Positions 46,611-56,188 are shown, numbered from the stretch's first letter. The stretch is DNA of 64,000 bases from Lacinutrix sp. MedPE-SW (GCF_001874145.1 NZ_MPCX01000012.1:61660-125659); one strand, 5' to 3'. Made by a program: numbers and translations. Notes: a model not told the origin generated them from the sequence alone.

Positions 46611-46675
46611 TGCTATTAATAACGTAGTTATTTAGTTGATATTATTAAGGTCTTAAAAATTTCTTAAAAAGACTT

Positions 46676-46683
46676 CAAAATTA
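46676..46683 (-). promoter_or_regulatory. Putative -7 box of porU-porV
   Basis: Minus strand TAATTTTG, matching TAnnTTTG, 66 bases upstream of the porU ATG. The expected -33 region (46703-46706) reads GTGT-like on the minus strand, so only the -7 box is supported. Confidence 0.4.
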
Positions 46684-46877
46684 CAATAATAAATTAAAAA
46701 AACACACGTTATATTGATTCAAAACGTCGATAAACGACAAAAAAAGAATCGACGTAAAGTAAATAAACAGGATGAACTGTAATATTTTTTTTATCAATTT
46801 TCACAATTTTGCTTGTAGAGTTGGCTTTAATTCTTATATTGCGTCTCCAAAAAACATAATTTATCTTACTTAAACGT

Positions 46878-48554
46878 ATGAATATGAAAAAAGTAATCGT
46901 ATCAAGGATTCTAATGCTATTAGCAATTTCGCTAACCTTGGTTAGTTGTGGGCGTTCTGGAGGATCAAACACCTCAAGAGCAACAGGATGGGATATTAAC
47001 TCTAAAGAAGGAGGTTTCCAATACAACACAAAATTTAAAGAGCAAGAAACAGCTCCAGGTTTAGTATTCGTTGAAGGCGGTACTTTTACTATGGGACGTG
47101 TTCAAGATGATGTAATGCACGATTGGAATAATACTCCAAACCAACAACACCTACAATCATTCTATATGGATGAAACAGAAGTTACCAACCTAATGTATAT
47201 GGAATATTTAGATTGGATTAAACGTGTTTACCCACCAGAAGAAGAAAACTTTAGAGCAATTTACGAAGGTGTTGTGCCAGATACTTTAGTATGGAGAAAT
47301 CGTTTAGGTTACAATGAAGTTATGACAGAAAACTATTTACGTCACCCTGGTTATGCAGAATATCCAGTAGTTGGTGTAAGTTGGATTCAAGCTGTTGAAT
47401 TTGCTAATTGGAGAACAGATCGTGTAAACGAAATGTATTTACAAAAAGAAGGATATTTAAAGCAGGATAGCCAATACGAAGCAACAGCAGATGCTAATTT
47501 TAATACAGACACTTACATTAATGCACCTACTGAAACTTTTGGAGGTAATGAAGATATACTTAAAGGAGGAAAACTAAAACCTCAAACAGATAAAGAAGGT
47601 AACGAAATAAATGTTTTTGCCTCTAGACAAACTGGTGTTATTTCACCAAAGTATAGACTACCAACAGAAGCAGAATGGGAATATGCAGCTTTAGGATTAT
47701 CTGAAGTTAGAAGTTACAATGTTTACAGAGGTCGTAAAAAATATCCTTGGGATGGACAATACACTCGTTCTGGAAAGCGCCAAGTACGTGGTGACCAATT
47801 AGCTAACTTTAAACAAGGTAAAGGTGATTACGGTGGAATAGCTGGATGGTCTGATGATGGTGCAGATATTACTGCTCAAGTAAAAACTTATGCTCCTAAT
47901 GATTACGGTCTTTACGATATGGCTGGTAATGTTGCAGAATGGGTTGCAGATGTTTACAGACCAATTGTTGATGATGAATTTAATGATTTTAACTACTACC
48001 GTGGTAACGTTTATACTAAAAATGTATTAAATGATGATGGTACTGTTAAAGTTGTAACAACAGATGAAGTTGAATACGATACATTACCAAACGGAAAACT
48101 AGTTGTAAGAGTATTACCTGGAGAAATCGCTCAACAACCTGTTGATGATAATGAAACTTATTTAAGAACAAACTTTGATAGAGCAGATAATAGAAACTTT
48201 AGAGATGGTGATAGACAATCTTCTAGATTATATGATGATGGTTTTGATGAAGTAGAAAGTGATGAAAGTGCAAACGTTACTCGTAAAATGTACAATTCTC
48301 CAAAACATACTGTTGAGTATGATTCAACAGGAACCTTAATAAGAGAAAGAGATAAATCTAACAAGAGAACATCTTTAATTAACGACGAAGTTAGAGTATA
48401 CAAAGGCGGATCTTGGAGAGATAGAGAATATTGGTTAGACCCAGCACAAAGACGTTATTTCCCACAAACTATGGCTACAGATTATATTGGCTTTAGATGT
48501 GCAATGTCTAGAGTAGGTTCTAAATCTAAATCTAAAAACAAAACTAAAAACTAA
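46878..48554 (+). CDS. gldJ: Gliding motility lipoprotein GldJ
   Basis: 558 residues. A lipoprotein signal ends LTLVSC (Cys24). The formylglycine-generating-enzyme/sulfatase-modifying fold is visible: FVEGGTFTMGR, DETEVTNLMYMEYLDW, YPVVGVSWIQAVEFANWR, YRLPTEAEWEYAA, YDMAGNVAEWVADV, and the late GGSWRDREYW...YIGFRCA. An acidic insertion of about 120 residues (about 370-480) separates the last two blocks. GldJ is needed for gliding and stabilises GldK in the T9SS ring. Two in-frame ATGs (46878, 46884) are both possible starts. Confidence 0.94.
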   Translation: MNMKKVIVSRILMLLAISLTLVSCGRSGGSNTSRATGWDINSKEGGFQYNTKFKEQETAPGLVFVEGGTFTMGRVQDDVMHDWNNTPNQQHLQSFYMDETEVTNLMYMEYLDWIKRVYPPEEENFRAIYEGVVPDTLVWRNRLGYNEVMTENYLRHPGYAEYPVVGVSWIQAVEFANWRTDRVNEMYLQKEGYLKQDSQYEATADANFNTDTYINAPTETFGGNEDILKGGKLKPQTDKEGNEINVFASRQTGVISPKYRLPTEAEWEYAALGLSEVRSYNVYRGRKKYPWDGQYTRSGKRQVRGDQLANFKQGKGDYGGIAGWSDDGADITAQVKTYAPNDYGLYDMAGNVAEWVADVYRPIVDDEFNDFNYYRGNVYTKNVLNDDGTVKVVTTDEVEYDTLPNGKLVVRVLPGEIAQQPVDDNETYLRTNFDRADNRNFRDGDRQSSRLYDDGFDEVESDESANVTRKMYNSPKHTVEYDSTGTLIRERDKSNKRTSLINDEVRVYKGGSWRDREYWLDPAQRRYFPQTMATDYIGFRCAMSRVGSKSKSKNKTKN

Positions 48555-48577
48555 AACCAGTTTTTGTTAATAATATT

Positions 48578-48610
48578 AAAAGTCCTAACGCTTAGTTAGG
48601 ACTTTTTTTA
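48578..48610 (+). terminator. Terminator after gldJ
   Basis: AGTCCTAAC, loop GCTTA, GTTAGGACT followed by seven T. Confidence 0.92.
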
Positions 48611-48622
48611 TATTTTTATTTT

Positions 48623-49906
48623 ATGAAAATAGAACAACTGCACCAACTCTTTTTAGAGTGTAAATCTGTATCCACAGATACCAGAACAATTAAAAAAAAC
48701 ATAATGTTTTTTGCCTTAAAAGGAGATAACTTTAACGGCAATACTTTTTCTACTGAAGCTTTAAAAAAAGGTGCCAAGTATGTTATTATAGATGAATTAG
48801 AATATAACACTTCATCTCAAACAATTTTAGTTGAAAATGTTTTAGAAACACTACAACAACTTGCTACATACCATAGAGAGTATTTAAACATACCTATAAT
48901 TGGTTTAACAGGAAGTAATGGAAAAACCACAACTAAAGAATTAATAAATACAGTTCTCTCAAAAAAATATAATACTACCGCTACTAAAGGCAATTTAAAC
49001 AATCACATTGGTGTACCACTAACTTTATTATCCATGACAAAAGATACAGAGATTGGAATAGTAGAAATGGGTGCAAATCATTTAAAAGAGATTGAGTTTT
49101 TAAGCAATATCGCTAAACCAGATTTTGGTTACATTACAAATTTTGGAAAAGCACATCTTGAAGGTTTTGGAAGTATTCAAGGTGTTATTAATGGAAAAAG
49201 TGAACTTTATAATTATCTAATTACAAATAAAAAACATGTGTTTTTTAATGCTGATGACACTATTCAAAATGAAAAATTAAGTAACTATAATTTAAAAAGC
49301 GGATTTTCAAATCAAACACAAAAACAAACAAATATTAATTTTATTGAAGCTAATCCTTTTGTAACACTAAAATTTCAAGACCAAATAATTACATCTCAAC
49401 TTATAGGAAAATATAACTTTACAAACATTAGTGCTGCCATTACAATTGGTAGTTATTTTGATGTAAAATTTAGTGATATAAAAGCGGCTATTGAAAATTA
49501 CGCACCTACTAATAATCGCTCTCAAATAATTAATAAGAATTCTAATAAAATTATTTTAGATGCATATAATGCAAACCCAACAAGTATGAACGCTGCGTTA
49601 GAAAATTTTAGCAATCTAAACGCTACTTATAAAATTGCTTTTTTAGGCGATATGTTTGAGTTAGGAGACGAAGCACAAACAGAACATCAAAATATTACAG
49701 ATTTAATTACCACATTAAATATAAATACTGTGTATTTAATTGGAGCTAATTTTAGTAGTACAAAAACTGAAAATAAAAAAATAAAGCAATATGAAACTTT
49801 TGAAGCTTTAAAAAAGAGTTTTAATACAATTGATATAACTAATGCTACGTTATTAATAAAAGGCTCAAGAGGCATGGCTTTAGAGCGTATTATAGATTTG
49901 TTTTAA
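48623..49906 (+). CDS. murF: UDP-N-acetylmuramoyl-tripeptide--D-alanyl-D-alanine ligase
   Basis: 427 residues. Mur-ligase P-loop GSNGKTTT (about 97-104), VEMGANHLKEIE, and the C-terminal ILDAYNANPTSMNAAL and FLGDMFELGDEA identify MurF. It adds D-Ala-D-Ala, made by the Ddl at about 7 kb, to the UDP-MurNAc-tripeptide. It starts a few bases after the gldJ terminator. Confidence 0.95.
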   Translation: MKIEQLHQLFLECKSVSTDTRTIKKNIMFFALKGDNFNGNTFSTEALKKGAKYVIIDELEYNTSSQTILVENVLETLQQLATYHREYLNIPIIGLTGSNGKTTTKELINTVLSKKYNTTATKGNLNNHIGVPLTLLSMTKDTEIGIVEMGANHLKEIEFLSNIAKPDFGYITNFGKAHLEGFGSIQGVINGKSELYNYLITNKKHVFFNADDTIQNEKLSNYNLKSGFSNQTQKQTNINFIEANPFVTLKFQDQIITSQLIGKYNFTNISAAITIGSYFDVKFSDIKAAIENYAPTNNRSQIINKNSNKIILDAYNANPTSMNAALENFSNLNATYKIAFLGDMFELGDEAQTEHQNITDLITTLNINTVYLIGANFSSTKTENKKIKQYETFEALKKSFNTIDITNATLLIKGSRGMALERIIDLF

Positions 49907-49926
49907 AATACTATAATTTTAGTATT
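49907..49926. terminator. Weak hairpin between murF and the AsmA-like gene
   Basis: AATACTA, six-base loop, TAGTATT, all AT. It may end both convergent genes. Confidence 0.35.
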
Positions 49927-51490
49927 ATTTCTCTCCATCACCAGCCATACTTTTTAATAATCCCTCACTTGTATTTAGCCAAATAAAATTAAATACAGAT
50001 TTTGTTTTATCTCTATCAACTTCGGTTTTTGCTGCTCTAAAATTATCTTTTTTATCCTTACTATCTTTAGACACAAATAGATTAGCTACCTTAGATAATA
50101 ACCATTTTTTTTTCTTTCCGTTTTTATTTAAGACGTTAATTTCTAAATTTTCATAATTAACTTTCATATCTACTGTAGCATTGTTTTTATTTCCATTAAT
50201 TGTAAAAAACAATTTATTAGTATTTCCAGATAAGCGCACCTTTAAATTAGGCTCTGTAAATTCATTTATTTCATTAAATGCTATAGCATCCATATTCATT
50301 TTAAATATAAACTGGTCACTAATATTGTTGACATCAAAGCTCCAATATGCTTTAAAAGGTGTGACATTCATAAATTTACCAGTTATATCTAATTCTGTTT
50401 TAACAGGTGATTTATAGGTATTACTTACATTGTAAATAGAAGCATAAAATTTTTGAAACGAAATACTACCGCCATTGTTTTCCTCTTTAACTTTTTCTGT
50501 ATATTCTATATTAGCATCTTTAATTAATACAGAATCTACAGTTAAATTAAAAGGAATTTCTCTTATAGATTCGCTATATAATTTTTTTATAGTTAAATCA
50601 TCTTCAACCAACTTATCTCTAAATATTTCTAAATTAGGGTTTGCTATTGTTATTGCTTTAGAGTTTATAAATAACTGCCTATTTATAAAGCCAAAATCCA
50701 GACCTGAAATGTTTAAACTGTCCAATTTTAAATTAAAATGATCTCTTTCTTTGTTGATTACTCTAGATAATTCTGTTCTAGAATATTTTGTTTTAAATTG
50801 AACATTGTTAAAAGTTGCTTTATTATCCTTTAGTCTAATACTTGAAGTGGCTAAATTTTCAAAATCATTAGCTTTTAAAAATACAGAATCGGCTTTAAAC
50901 TCGTATTCACTAAAATTAACTGGTAAACGCTTTTTTAAGGTTTCGTTATTTATAACTAAATCGTCAATCTCTGTAGTACTATTTTCAACATATAATAAAA
51001 GTGAATCTGACGCTTTATCATAAATATGAAGCATGGCGTTATCAATGCTTAATTCTTCAATTAAAATTGGCTTATATAACTTAATTAAGCCTTTTGTTTT
51101 ATCTTGATCTTTAGAAGGCTTAAATACGTCTTTAAAATAAGTAATATTAGCTTTAAACAACTTTATGTCTTCTATTGTAATGGTAGCTTTAAAAAGATAA
51201 TCCCAATAGCTTAAATCTTCAATAATAATTTTATCTAAACTTACAGTAGTATGTATATTATTATCATTTCTATTTTTAAGGTTTACTATAGGTTTATTTA
51301 CAGTAATAGTACCTTCAAACAAATCTAAATCGATGTTTGAATAAGATTGAGAAATATAATCTGGCAATCTATTTTCAAGAAAAAATTCTACTTTATTTTT
51401 AATTATAGTATTTGAAGCGAAAAGCACACCAAAAACTATAAAAAGAATTCCTAAAAAGACAAATAAACTATTACGCAACCACTTTTTCAT
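49925..51490 (-). CDS. AsmA/DUF748-like envelope protein
   Basis: 521 residues. One N-terminal transmembrane helix (about 7-25) is followed by a long, beta-rich extension with repeated strand patterns such as FEGTITVNKPIVNLKNR and IDNAMLHIYDKASDSLLL. This layout recalls AsmA-like or DUF748 proteins, a superfamily that includes bridge-like lipid transport proteins between the membranes. No catalytic residue is evident. Function is unknown; lipid transport is an inference from the architecture. Confidence 0.6.
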   Translation of the reverse strand: MKKWLRNSLFVFLGILFIVFGVLFASNTIIKNKVEFFLENRLPDYISQSYSNIDLDLFEGTITVNKPIVNLKNRNDNNIHTTVSLDKIIIEDLSYWDYLFKATITIEDIKLFKANITYFKDVFKPSKDQDKTKGLIKLYKPILIEELSIDNAMLHIYDKASDSLLLYVENSTTEIDDLVINNETLKKRLPVNFSEYEFKADSVFLKANDFENLATSSIRLKDNKATFNNVQFKTKYSRTELSRVINKERDHFNLKLDSLNISGLDFGFINRQLFINSKAITIANPNLEIFRDKLVEDDLTIKKLYSESIREIPFNLTVDSVLIKDANIEYTEKVKEENNGGSISFQKFYASIYNVSNTYKSPVKTELDITGKFMNVTPFKAYWSFDVNNISDQFIFKMNMDAIAFNEINEFTEPNLKVRLSGNTNKLFFTINGNKNNATVDMKVNYENLEINVLNKNGKKKKWLLSKVANLFVSKDSKDKKDNFRAAKTEVDRDKTKSVFNFIWLNTSEGLLKSMAGDGEK

Positions 51491-51584
51491 TTACTTAAGT
51501 TATAAAAAACAATTAGGTTATAAAATTAAATAGACTAAAAATAGAAACCGCCATTTAAGGGCTAAAAAAGAAGTTTTTTAAAAT

Positions 51585-51619
51585 AAAAAATCCCGATAAA
51601 AAATTATCGGGATTTTTTT
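51585..51619 (-). terminator. Terminator of the tRNA-Val gene
   Basis: AAATCCCGATAA, AAAA loop, TTATCGGGATTT with A and T runs; it is about 10 bases past the 3' end of the tRNA. Confidence 0.88.
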
Positions 51620-51626
51620 GATGTTG

Positions 51627-51701
51627 TGGGCGCGAAGGGATTCGAACCCCTGACCCCTTGGGTGTAAACCAAGTGCTCTGAACCAACTGAGCTACGCGCC
51701 C
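51627..51701 (-). tRNA. tRNA-Val (anticodon TAC)
   Basis: 75 nt. The acceptor stem is GGGCGCG with CGCGCCC plus discriminator A. The D arm has GCTCAGTTGGTTCAGAGC, the anticodon arm CTTGG-TTTACAC-CCAAG gives anticodon TAC, and the T arm includes GGTTCGAAT. The CCA end is not encoded: CCA at 51627-51629 is part of the stem and discriminator. Confidence 0.97.
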
Positions 51702-51765
51702 TAATTATTAGGTGTGCAAATATAAGACAGATTTTGGATTTGCAAAAACTTTTTTGAAAAAATTT

Positions 51766-52983
51766 TCAAATAATTTCTGCAACGGTAAAAGTGCTACCTC
51801 CAATATAGATAATATCTTCTGCTTTGGCAGTTAACAAGGCACTTTTATAAGCTTCATTTACAGAACTGTAGCTCTCTCCAACCAAATTACTTTGTAATAA
51901 AATTGATTTTAATTTTTTTTCACTCATACCTCTAGGGATATTTGGTTTGCAAAAGTAGTATTTGGCATTTTTGGGTAAAATTGTATTAATTGAACTTAAA
52001 TCTTTATCATTTACTACTCCAAAAACAATGTGCAAATTCTCAAAATTCTCTTTTTTGAGTTGATTTATAGTAAATTTTAATCCTTCAAAATTATGAGCGG
52101 TATCACAAATTACTTTGGGATTGTTTTGTAGTATTTGCCATCTACCAAGTAAACCTGTATTTTTCACAACGTTTTCAAGCCCATTTTTTATATTTTGATT
52201 AGATACTTTAAACCCTTTTTTTATAATTTGATTTACAGTTTGTACTACAGTTTGAATATTATTTTTTTGATAATCTCCTTTTAAATCACTTTTATAATTA
52301 TGAGCACTTAATTGATCTGCAAAAAAAATGTCACTTTGATTATTTTTTGCTAATGTTTTAAATATTTCTTTAGTTTTAATATGAGTCTCACCAATTACAA
52401 CAGGAACATTGGGTTTTATAATTCCACCTTTTTCTTTAGCAATGGCTTCTAAAGTGTTTCCTAGAAACTGTGTATGATCTAAACCTATATTAGTTATTAC
52501 TGATACTTCTGGTGTTATTATATTTGTTGAATCTAATCTTCCTCCCAATCCAACTTCTATAATTGCTATATCTACTTGTTGTTTGGCAAAATACTCAAAA
52601 GCCAACCCTACAGTCATTTCAAAAAAAGATAAAGCGTTAGTTTCTAAAAATGTTTTATTTCGTTTTATAAATTGAATTACAAATTGTTTACTAATCTCTT
52701 TGCCGTTAATTTTAATGCGTTCTCTATAGTCTTTAAGATGTGGTGAAGTATATAACCCAACTTTATAACCGGCATCTTGCAAAATTGAAGCCAACATATG
52801 AGATGTTGAACCTTTTCCATTTGTACCTGCTACATGAATGGTTTTAAATTTTGCTTCTGGATTTTTTAAATGTTTTGCTAGTAAATGAGTATTACTTAGG
52901 TCTATTTTGTAGGCTTTGTTTCCTATTTTTTGATACATAGGAAGTTGAGAAAACATCCAATTTACAGTATCTTGATATGTCAT
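51766..52983 (-). CDS. folC: Folylpolyglutamate synthase / dihydrofolate synthase
   Basis: 405 residues. The Mur-ligase-related P-loop GTNGKGS is at 53-59, followed by YTSPHLKDYRERI, VGLGGRLDSTN and ISLDHTQFLG-like IGLDHTQFLG, and a C-terminal domain containing CDTAHNFEG. It adds glutamate to dihydropteroate and/or tetrahydrofolate. It starts two bases after the second TonB gene, at the 3' end of the energy-transducer run. Confidence 0.94.
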   Translation of the reverse strand: MTYQDTVNWMFSQLPMYQKIGNKAYKIDLSNTHLLAKHLKNPEAKFKTIHVAGTNGKGSTSHMLASILQDAGYKVGLYTSPHLKDYRERIKINGKEISKQFVIQFIKRNKTFLETNALSFFEMTVGLAFEYFAKQQVDIAIIEVGLGGRLDSTNIITPEVSVITNIGLDHTQFLGNTLEAIAKEKGGIIKPNVPVVIGETHIKTKEIFKTLAKNNQSDIFFADQLSAHNYKSDLKGDYQKNNIQTVVQTVNQIIKKGFKVSNQNIKNGLENVVKNTGLLGRWQILQNNPKVICDTAHNFEGLKFTINQLKKENFENLHIVFGVVNDKDLSSINTILPKNAKYYFCKPNIPRGMSEKKLKSILLQSNLVGESYSSVNEAYKSALLTAKAEDIIYIGGSTFTVAEII

Positions 52984-52985
52984 TA

Positions 52986-53864
52986 TTATTGTCCTAATTT
53001 AAAATCTATACTCACAAACCCAACTTGTCTTGTAGGTGCTTTAGAATCTGCTTTCCATTTATGAGATAATGCTATTTTTCTTGCTGGTTCTAATAAGCAT
53101 GGTGCTGTATTTTCGGTACCCTTGACACCAGGTTCTGCTTTAACAACTTTACCGTTTCTATCTACTTCTATTCTAACTACAACTAAACCGGATTCGTTAC
53201 AGTTTTGCTTATAAACGGTTTTAGTTGGCGCACCTCTACCATTAAGACCATGACCAACACCACCATTACCGCTACCACTACCAAAATAACTTGGAGCATA
53301 TGGATTACCGCTTAATTGCCCTTTATCTCCAGCAATATTATCGTTACCCTCACTTCCAGCAGCTTCGCCATTAGAATTATTCATGCCGCCCATCATAGCA
53401 TCAAGTTCGGCTTTCTTTTTTGCTTCTTCTGCCTTCTTTTTAGCTTCAGCTTCAGCTTTTGCCTTTGCTATACGTGCTGCTTCGGCTTTTGCTTTAGCTT
53501 CTGCTTGGTCTTTTGCTTTCTTTTTTGCTTCAGCCTTTTTTATTGCTACTGCTTCTTCTGTTTCTTGAGTTAAAATTTTTTCTTCTACTTGTTCTGAAGT
53601 TTCACTTTCTTGAGTTTCTGTAGGCTGAGATTGAGCTTCTTGTGGTGGTTTATTAATATTTAAATTTTTAGATTTTACAGGTTGATCTGGCTGTATATTT
53701 CCACTACCTACAGATGAGTTTCCAAAGTTAACGGCAACCCCATATTCTTCAGGAGGATCTTGATAACTTTGTCCTACAACAAAACACAGTAGTACTAAAA
53801 TAACAACTATTAGGGTTGTTATTTTTGCTGAATTACGTTCGTGTTTTGTTTTTAAATATTTCAT
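52986..53864 (-). CDS. Energy transducer TonB, second copy
   Basis: 292 residues. An N-terminal transmembrane helix (about 14-31, with NSAKITTLIVVILVLLCFVVG) is followed by a Gln/Glu/Thr linker, an Ala/Glu/Lys-rich coiled coil (about 90-155), a Gly/Asn-rich segment (about 165-210) and a TonB_C-like domain (VVVRIEVDRNGKVVKAEPGVKG). The first about 50 residues are almost the same as those of the neighbouring TonB gene; the C-terminal domains are different. It transmits energy to outer-membrane receptors. Confidence 0.87.
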   Translation of the reverse strand: MKYLKTKHERNSAKITTLIVVILVLLCFVVGQSYQDPPEEYGVAVNFGNSSVGSGNIQPDQPVKSKNLNINKPPQEAQSQPTETQESETSEQVEEKILTQETEEAVAIKKAEAKKKAKDQAEAKAKAEAARIAKAKAEAEAKKKAEEAKKKAELDAMMGGMNNSNGEAAGSEGNDNIAGDKGQLSGNPYAPSYFGSGSGNGGVGHGLNGRGAPTKTVYKQNCNESGLVVVRIEVDRNGKVVKAEPGVKGTENTAPCLLEPARKIALSHKWKADSKAPTRQVGFVSIDFKLGQ

Positions 53865-53916
53865 TATTGTATTAATTACTTTTAAAACGAAAAATTTGAT
53901 AGAATATTTTTAAAAT

Positions 53917-55011
53917 CTAATTTGCCTTTACGTTTAATGGTAAGTAAAAAGAAACTGTTGTTGGTTTGCCTTGCTGCATACCTGGTTTCATTTTTGGTAA
54001 TAGTTTTGTTACGCGTTTTGCTTCGTCTTCTAATTTAGGATGTGGTGCTTTTGCTCTAATACCAACTACTCTACCTGTTTTATCTATTTTAAAGAAAATA
54101 TTTACTTTTTGTATGCCTTGTAAATCTAAATTCGAGGCCAAACTTTTATTAAAGTTTTGTCCTAGAAATTGCTTGATTTTATCGTTCATGCATTTTTTCT
54201 TAGCTGCATTATTACCGCCTTCACAACCTGGGTAAACGGGTACATTTTCTATTAAAGCAAATGATACGGTTTGATTACCACTTCCTTTTTCTTTTGCAGC
54301 GGCTGCGGCTGCGGCATCTGCTGCTGCTTTTTTGGCTGCCGCTTGTGCTTTAGCTTTTGCTATTCGTGCTGCTTCGGCTTTTCTAGCATCTGAAGCTGCT
54401 TTTTCGGCTTTCTTTTTGGCTTCTAATGCTCTTGCTTTTTTTTCTGCAGCTAATTTTTGAGCTTTTCGTTTGGCTTCAGCTTTTTCTTGGGCTTCTTTTT
54501 TTGCTTTTGCTGCAGCTTCTTTTTGCTCTTTTTCTAATTTCTCTTTTGCTTCTTTAGCTTCTTGTGCTTCTTTTTCTTTTTTAATTCTTAAAGCTTCTTC
54601 GCGTTCTTGTTGCAAAAGCTTTTCTGCTTCGGCAGCTTTTTCTGCTGCTTCAGCTTCTGCTTTAGCGGCTTCTTCGGCTTTAGCTTCTTCTAAAGCTTTT
54701 TCAATTTCTTCAATGGTTTCTTCTTCTACTTCTTCCTCTTCTATTTCTTCTTCAATAGTTTCTTCTTCAACAATATCTTCAGGTGTTGTTTCTTCTGGTT
54801 CTGGTTCTGATTCTTGAAGTTTTTCTGGAGGATTGGGATTTACGTTTTCATCTACTACACTTGAACTTCCAAAATTTATGGCTACTCCATATTCTTCTGG
54901 TGGATCTTGATAGTTTTGCCCAACAACAAAACATAATAAAACGATAATCACTACTATTAAAGTAGTGATTTTTGCCGAATTTATTTCGTGTTTTGTTTCG
55001 AAGTATTTCAT
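53917..55011 (-). CDS. Energy transducer TonB, first copy
   Basis: 364 residues. The N-terminal helix is at about 14-31, followed by a very acidic linker (Glu/Thr, about 65-110), a long Ala/Glu/Lys coiled coil (about 110-240), and a TonB_C domain with VPVYPGCEGG and KVNIFFKIDKTGRVV. exbD ends one base upstream. The charged rod is long enough to reach across the periplasm. Tandem with a second TonB gene. Confidence 0.88.
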   Translation of the reverse strand: MKYFETKHEINSAKITTLIVVIIVLLCFVVGQNYQDPPEEYGVAINFGSSSVVDENVNPNPPEKLQESEPEPEETTPEDIVEEETIEEEIEEEEVEEETIEEIEKALEEAKAEEAAKAEAEAAEKAAEAEKLLQQEREEALRIKKEKEAQEAKEAKEKLEKEQKEAAAKAKKEAQEKAEAKRKAQKLAAEKKARALEAKKKAEKAASDARKAEAARIAKAKAQAAAKKAAADAAAAAAAKEKGSGNQTVSFALIENVPVYPGCEGGNNAAKKKCMNDKIKQFLGQNFNKSLASNLDLQGIQKVNIFFKIDKTGRVVGIRAKAPHPKLEDEAKRVTKLLPKMKPGMQQGKPTTVSFYLPLNVKAN

Positions 55012-55012
55012 T

Positions 55013-55405
55013 TTACTGAGACTTTACTGCTAAGGTAGATTTTATTTTATTTCTGTTAGCAATATCCATTATATATACTACGTGTTTCATTTCTACATCT
55101 TGATCTGAACGTATTGTTATTGTTGGCGATTCTGCACTGCCTAGTTTTGATAACAACTCTGATTCTAGTGTTTCTTTAGACACTTGTTTTAAATCGATAT
55201 AATAGTTAACGTTTTTATCTACGCTTACCGAAATGTTTTTTGTCTGGGTTGTTTTACTTGATGATTTTGGTAATAACAGATCTATTGCTTCAGCTGAAAC
55301 TAATGTTGAAGCAATCATAAAAAATATTAGTAATAGAAATACAATATCTGTCATTGACGACATATTGAATTCTGGTGTTACTTTATTTCTTCCGCGTAAA
55401 TTCAT
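55013..55405 (-). CDS. exbD: ExbD/TolR biopolymer transport protein
   Basis: 130 residues. One N-terminal transmembrane helix (about 17-37) carries the conserved MTDIVFLLLIFFMIAST with the proton-relay Asp in MSSMTDIVF. A small periplasmic domain follows. With ExbB it forms the proton-driven motor for TonB. Spacing is 10 bases from exbB and one base from TonB. Confidence 0.94.
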   Translation of the reverse strand: MNLRGRNKVTPEFNMSSMTDIVFLLLIFFMIASTLVSAEAIDLLLPKSSSKTTQTKNISVSVDKNVNYYIDLKQVSKETLESELLSKLGSAESPTITIRSDQDVEMKHVVYIMDIANRNKIKSTLAVKSQ

Positions 55406-55415
55406 AAATATTTAT

Positions 55416-56117
55416 TTAGCTAGGTTCGTTTAAAAGGTCTAAAAACTCTAATGAATTAGCTTCCATTTTATATACTACCTTATCTGTTTTTACTACTAAA
55501 TGGTTGTATGCAATGTAAGCTATAATACCAACTATTAAACCACCAACGGTTGTTGTCATTGCTGTGTATAAACCATCTGCTAAGGTTTTAATATCTATTG
55601 AACCGCCTGAATTTGCTATTTCGAAAATTGAAAGAATCATACCTATTACGGTACCTAAAAACCCAATCATTGGTGCGGCTCCAGAAATGGTTGCTAAAAC
55701 ACTAATGTTTTTTTCTAAGCTATAAATTTCTAAACGTCCTGCATTTTCTATTGCTGTATTAATATCGTCTAAAGGTTTTCCTATTCTTGAAACGCCTTTA
55801 CTTATTAATCTTGATACTGGTGAGTTTGTTTGAGCGCATAAATTTTGAGCTGAATCTATTTTACCATTACTTACGTAATCTCGAATTTGATTCATAAAAT
55901 TTGAGTCTACTTTAGAGGCTTCTTTTATGGCTAAAATTCTTTCAAAATAAATGTATAATGCTACTACAAATAGCACAAATAATAACGCTATAATAATTAT
56001 TCCTGCTGTACCTCCAGTTGTTATTAATTCTATAATTGAAAGTGTTTTTTCAACTGATTCTCCTTCGGCTAATCCGTCGGTAGTTTGAGCTGCTTCTTGT
56101 AAGATTGTATTTAACAT
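55416..56117 (-). CDS. exbB: ExbB/TolQ/MotA proton channel protein
   Basis: 233 residues. Three main hydrophobic helices (about 38-56, 146-166 and 190-208). The ExbB core is GAAPMIGFLGTVIGMILSIF and TAMTTTVGGLIVGIIAYIAYN. First of the exbB-exbD-tonB-tonB-folC run; nhaB lies 71 bases upstream on the same strand. Confidence 0.94.
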   Translation of the reverse strand: MLNTILQEAAQTTDGLAEGESVEKTLSIIELITTGGTAGIIIIALLFVLFVVALYIYFERILAIKEASKVDSNFMNQIRDYVSNGKIDSAQNLCAQTNSPVSRLISKGVSRIGKPLDDINTAIENAGRLEIYSLEKNISVLATISGAAPMIGFLGTVIGMILSIFEIANSGGSIDIKTLADGLYTAMTTTVGGLIVGIIAYIAYNHLVVKTDKVVYKMEANSLEFLDLLNEPS

Positions 56118-56188
56118 ATTCTAGGTTTAGATAACTGTATAACGTGCTTTTTTAAAATTTAATATATTTTGTTTTTAGAAGTTTAAAA

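Noticed and set aside
46709..47029. 106-codon minus-strand frame across the porU/gldJ promoter region
   Set aside because: Overlaps the start of gldJ, with no family features.
53316..53573. Cys/Phe-rich open frame opposite the second TonB gene
   Set aside because: Product of reading the Ala/Lys/Glu repeat on the opposite strand.
54470..54817. Open frame on the plus strand opposite the first TonB gene, Ala/Ser-rich
   Set aside because: An antisense reading of the Lys/Glu/Ala codons of the coiled coil; no start context.
53890..55011. Possible repeat array or CRISPR-like pattern in the TonB linker
   Set aside because: The repetition is of codons (gcttct, gcttct) with no constant spacer; simple low-complexity coding.
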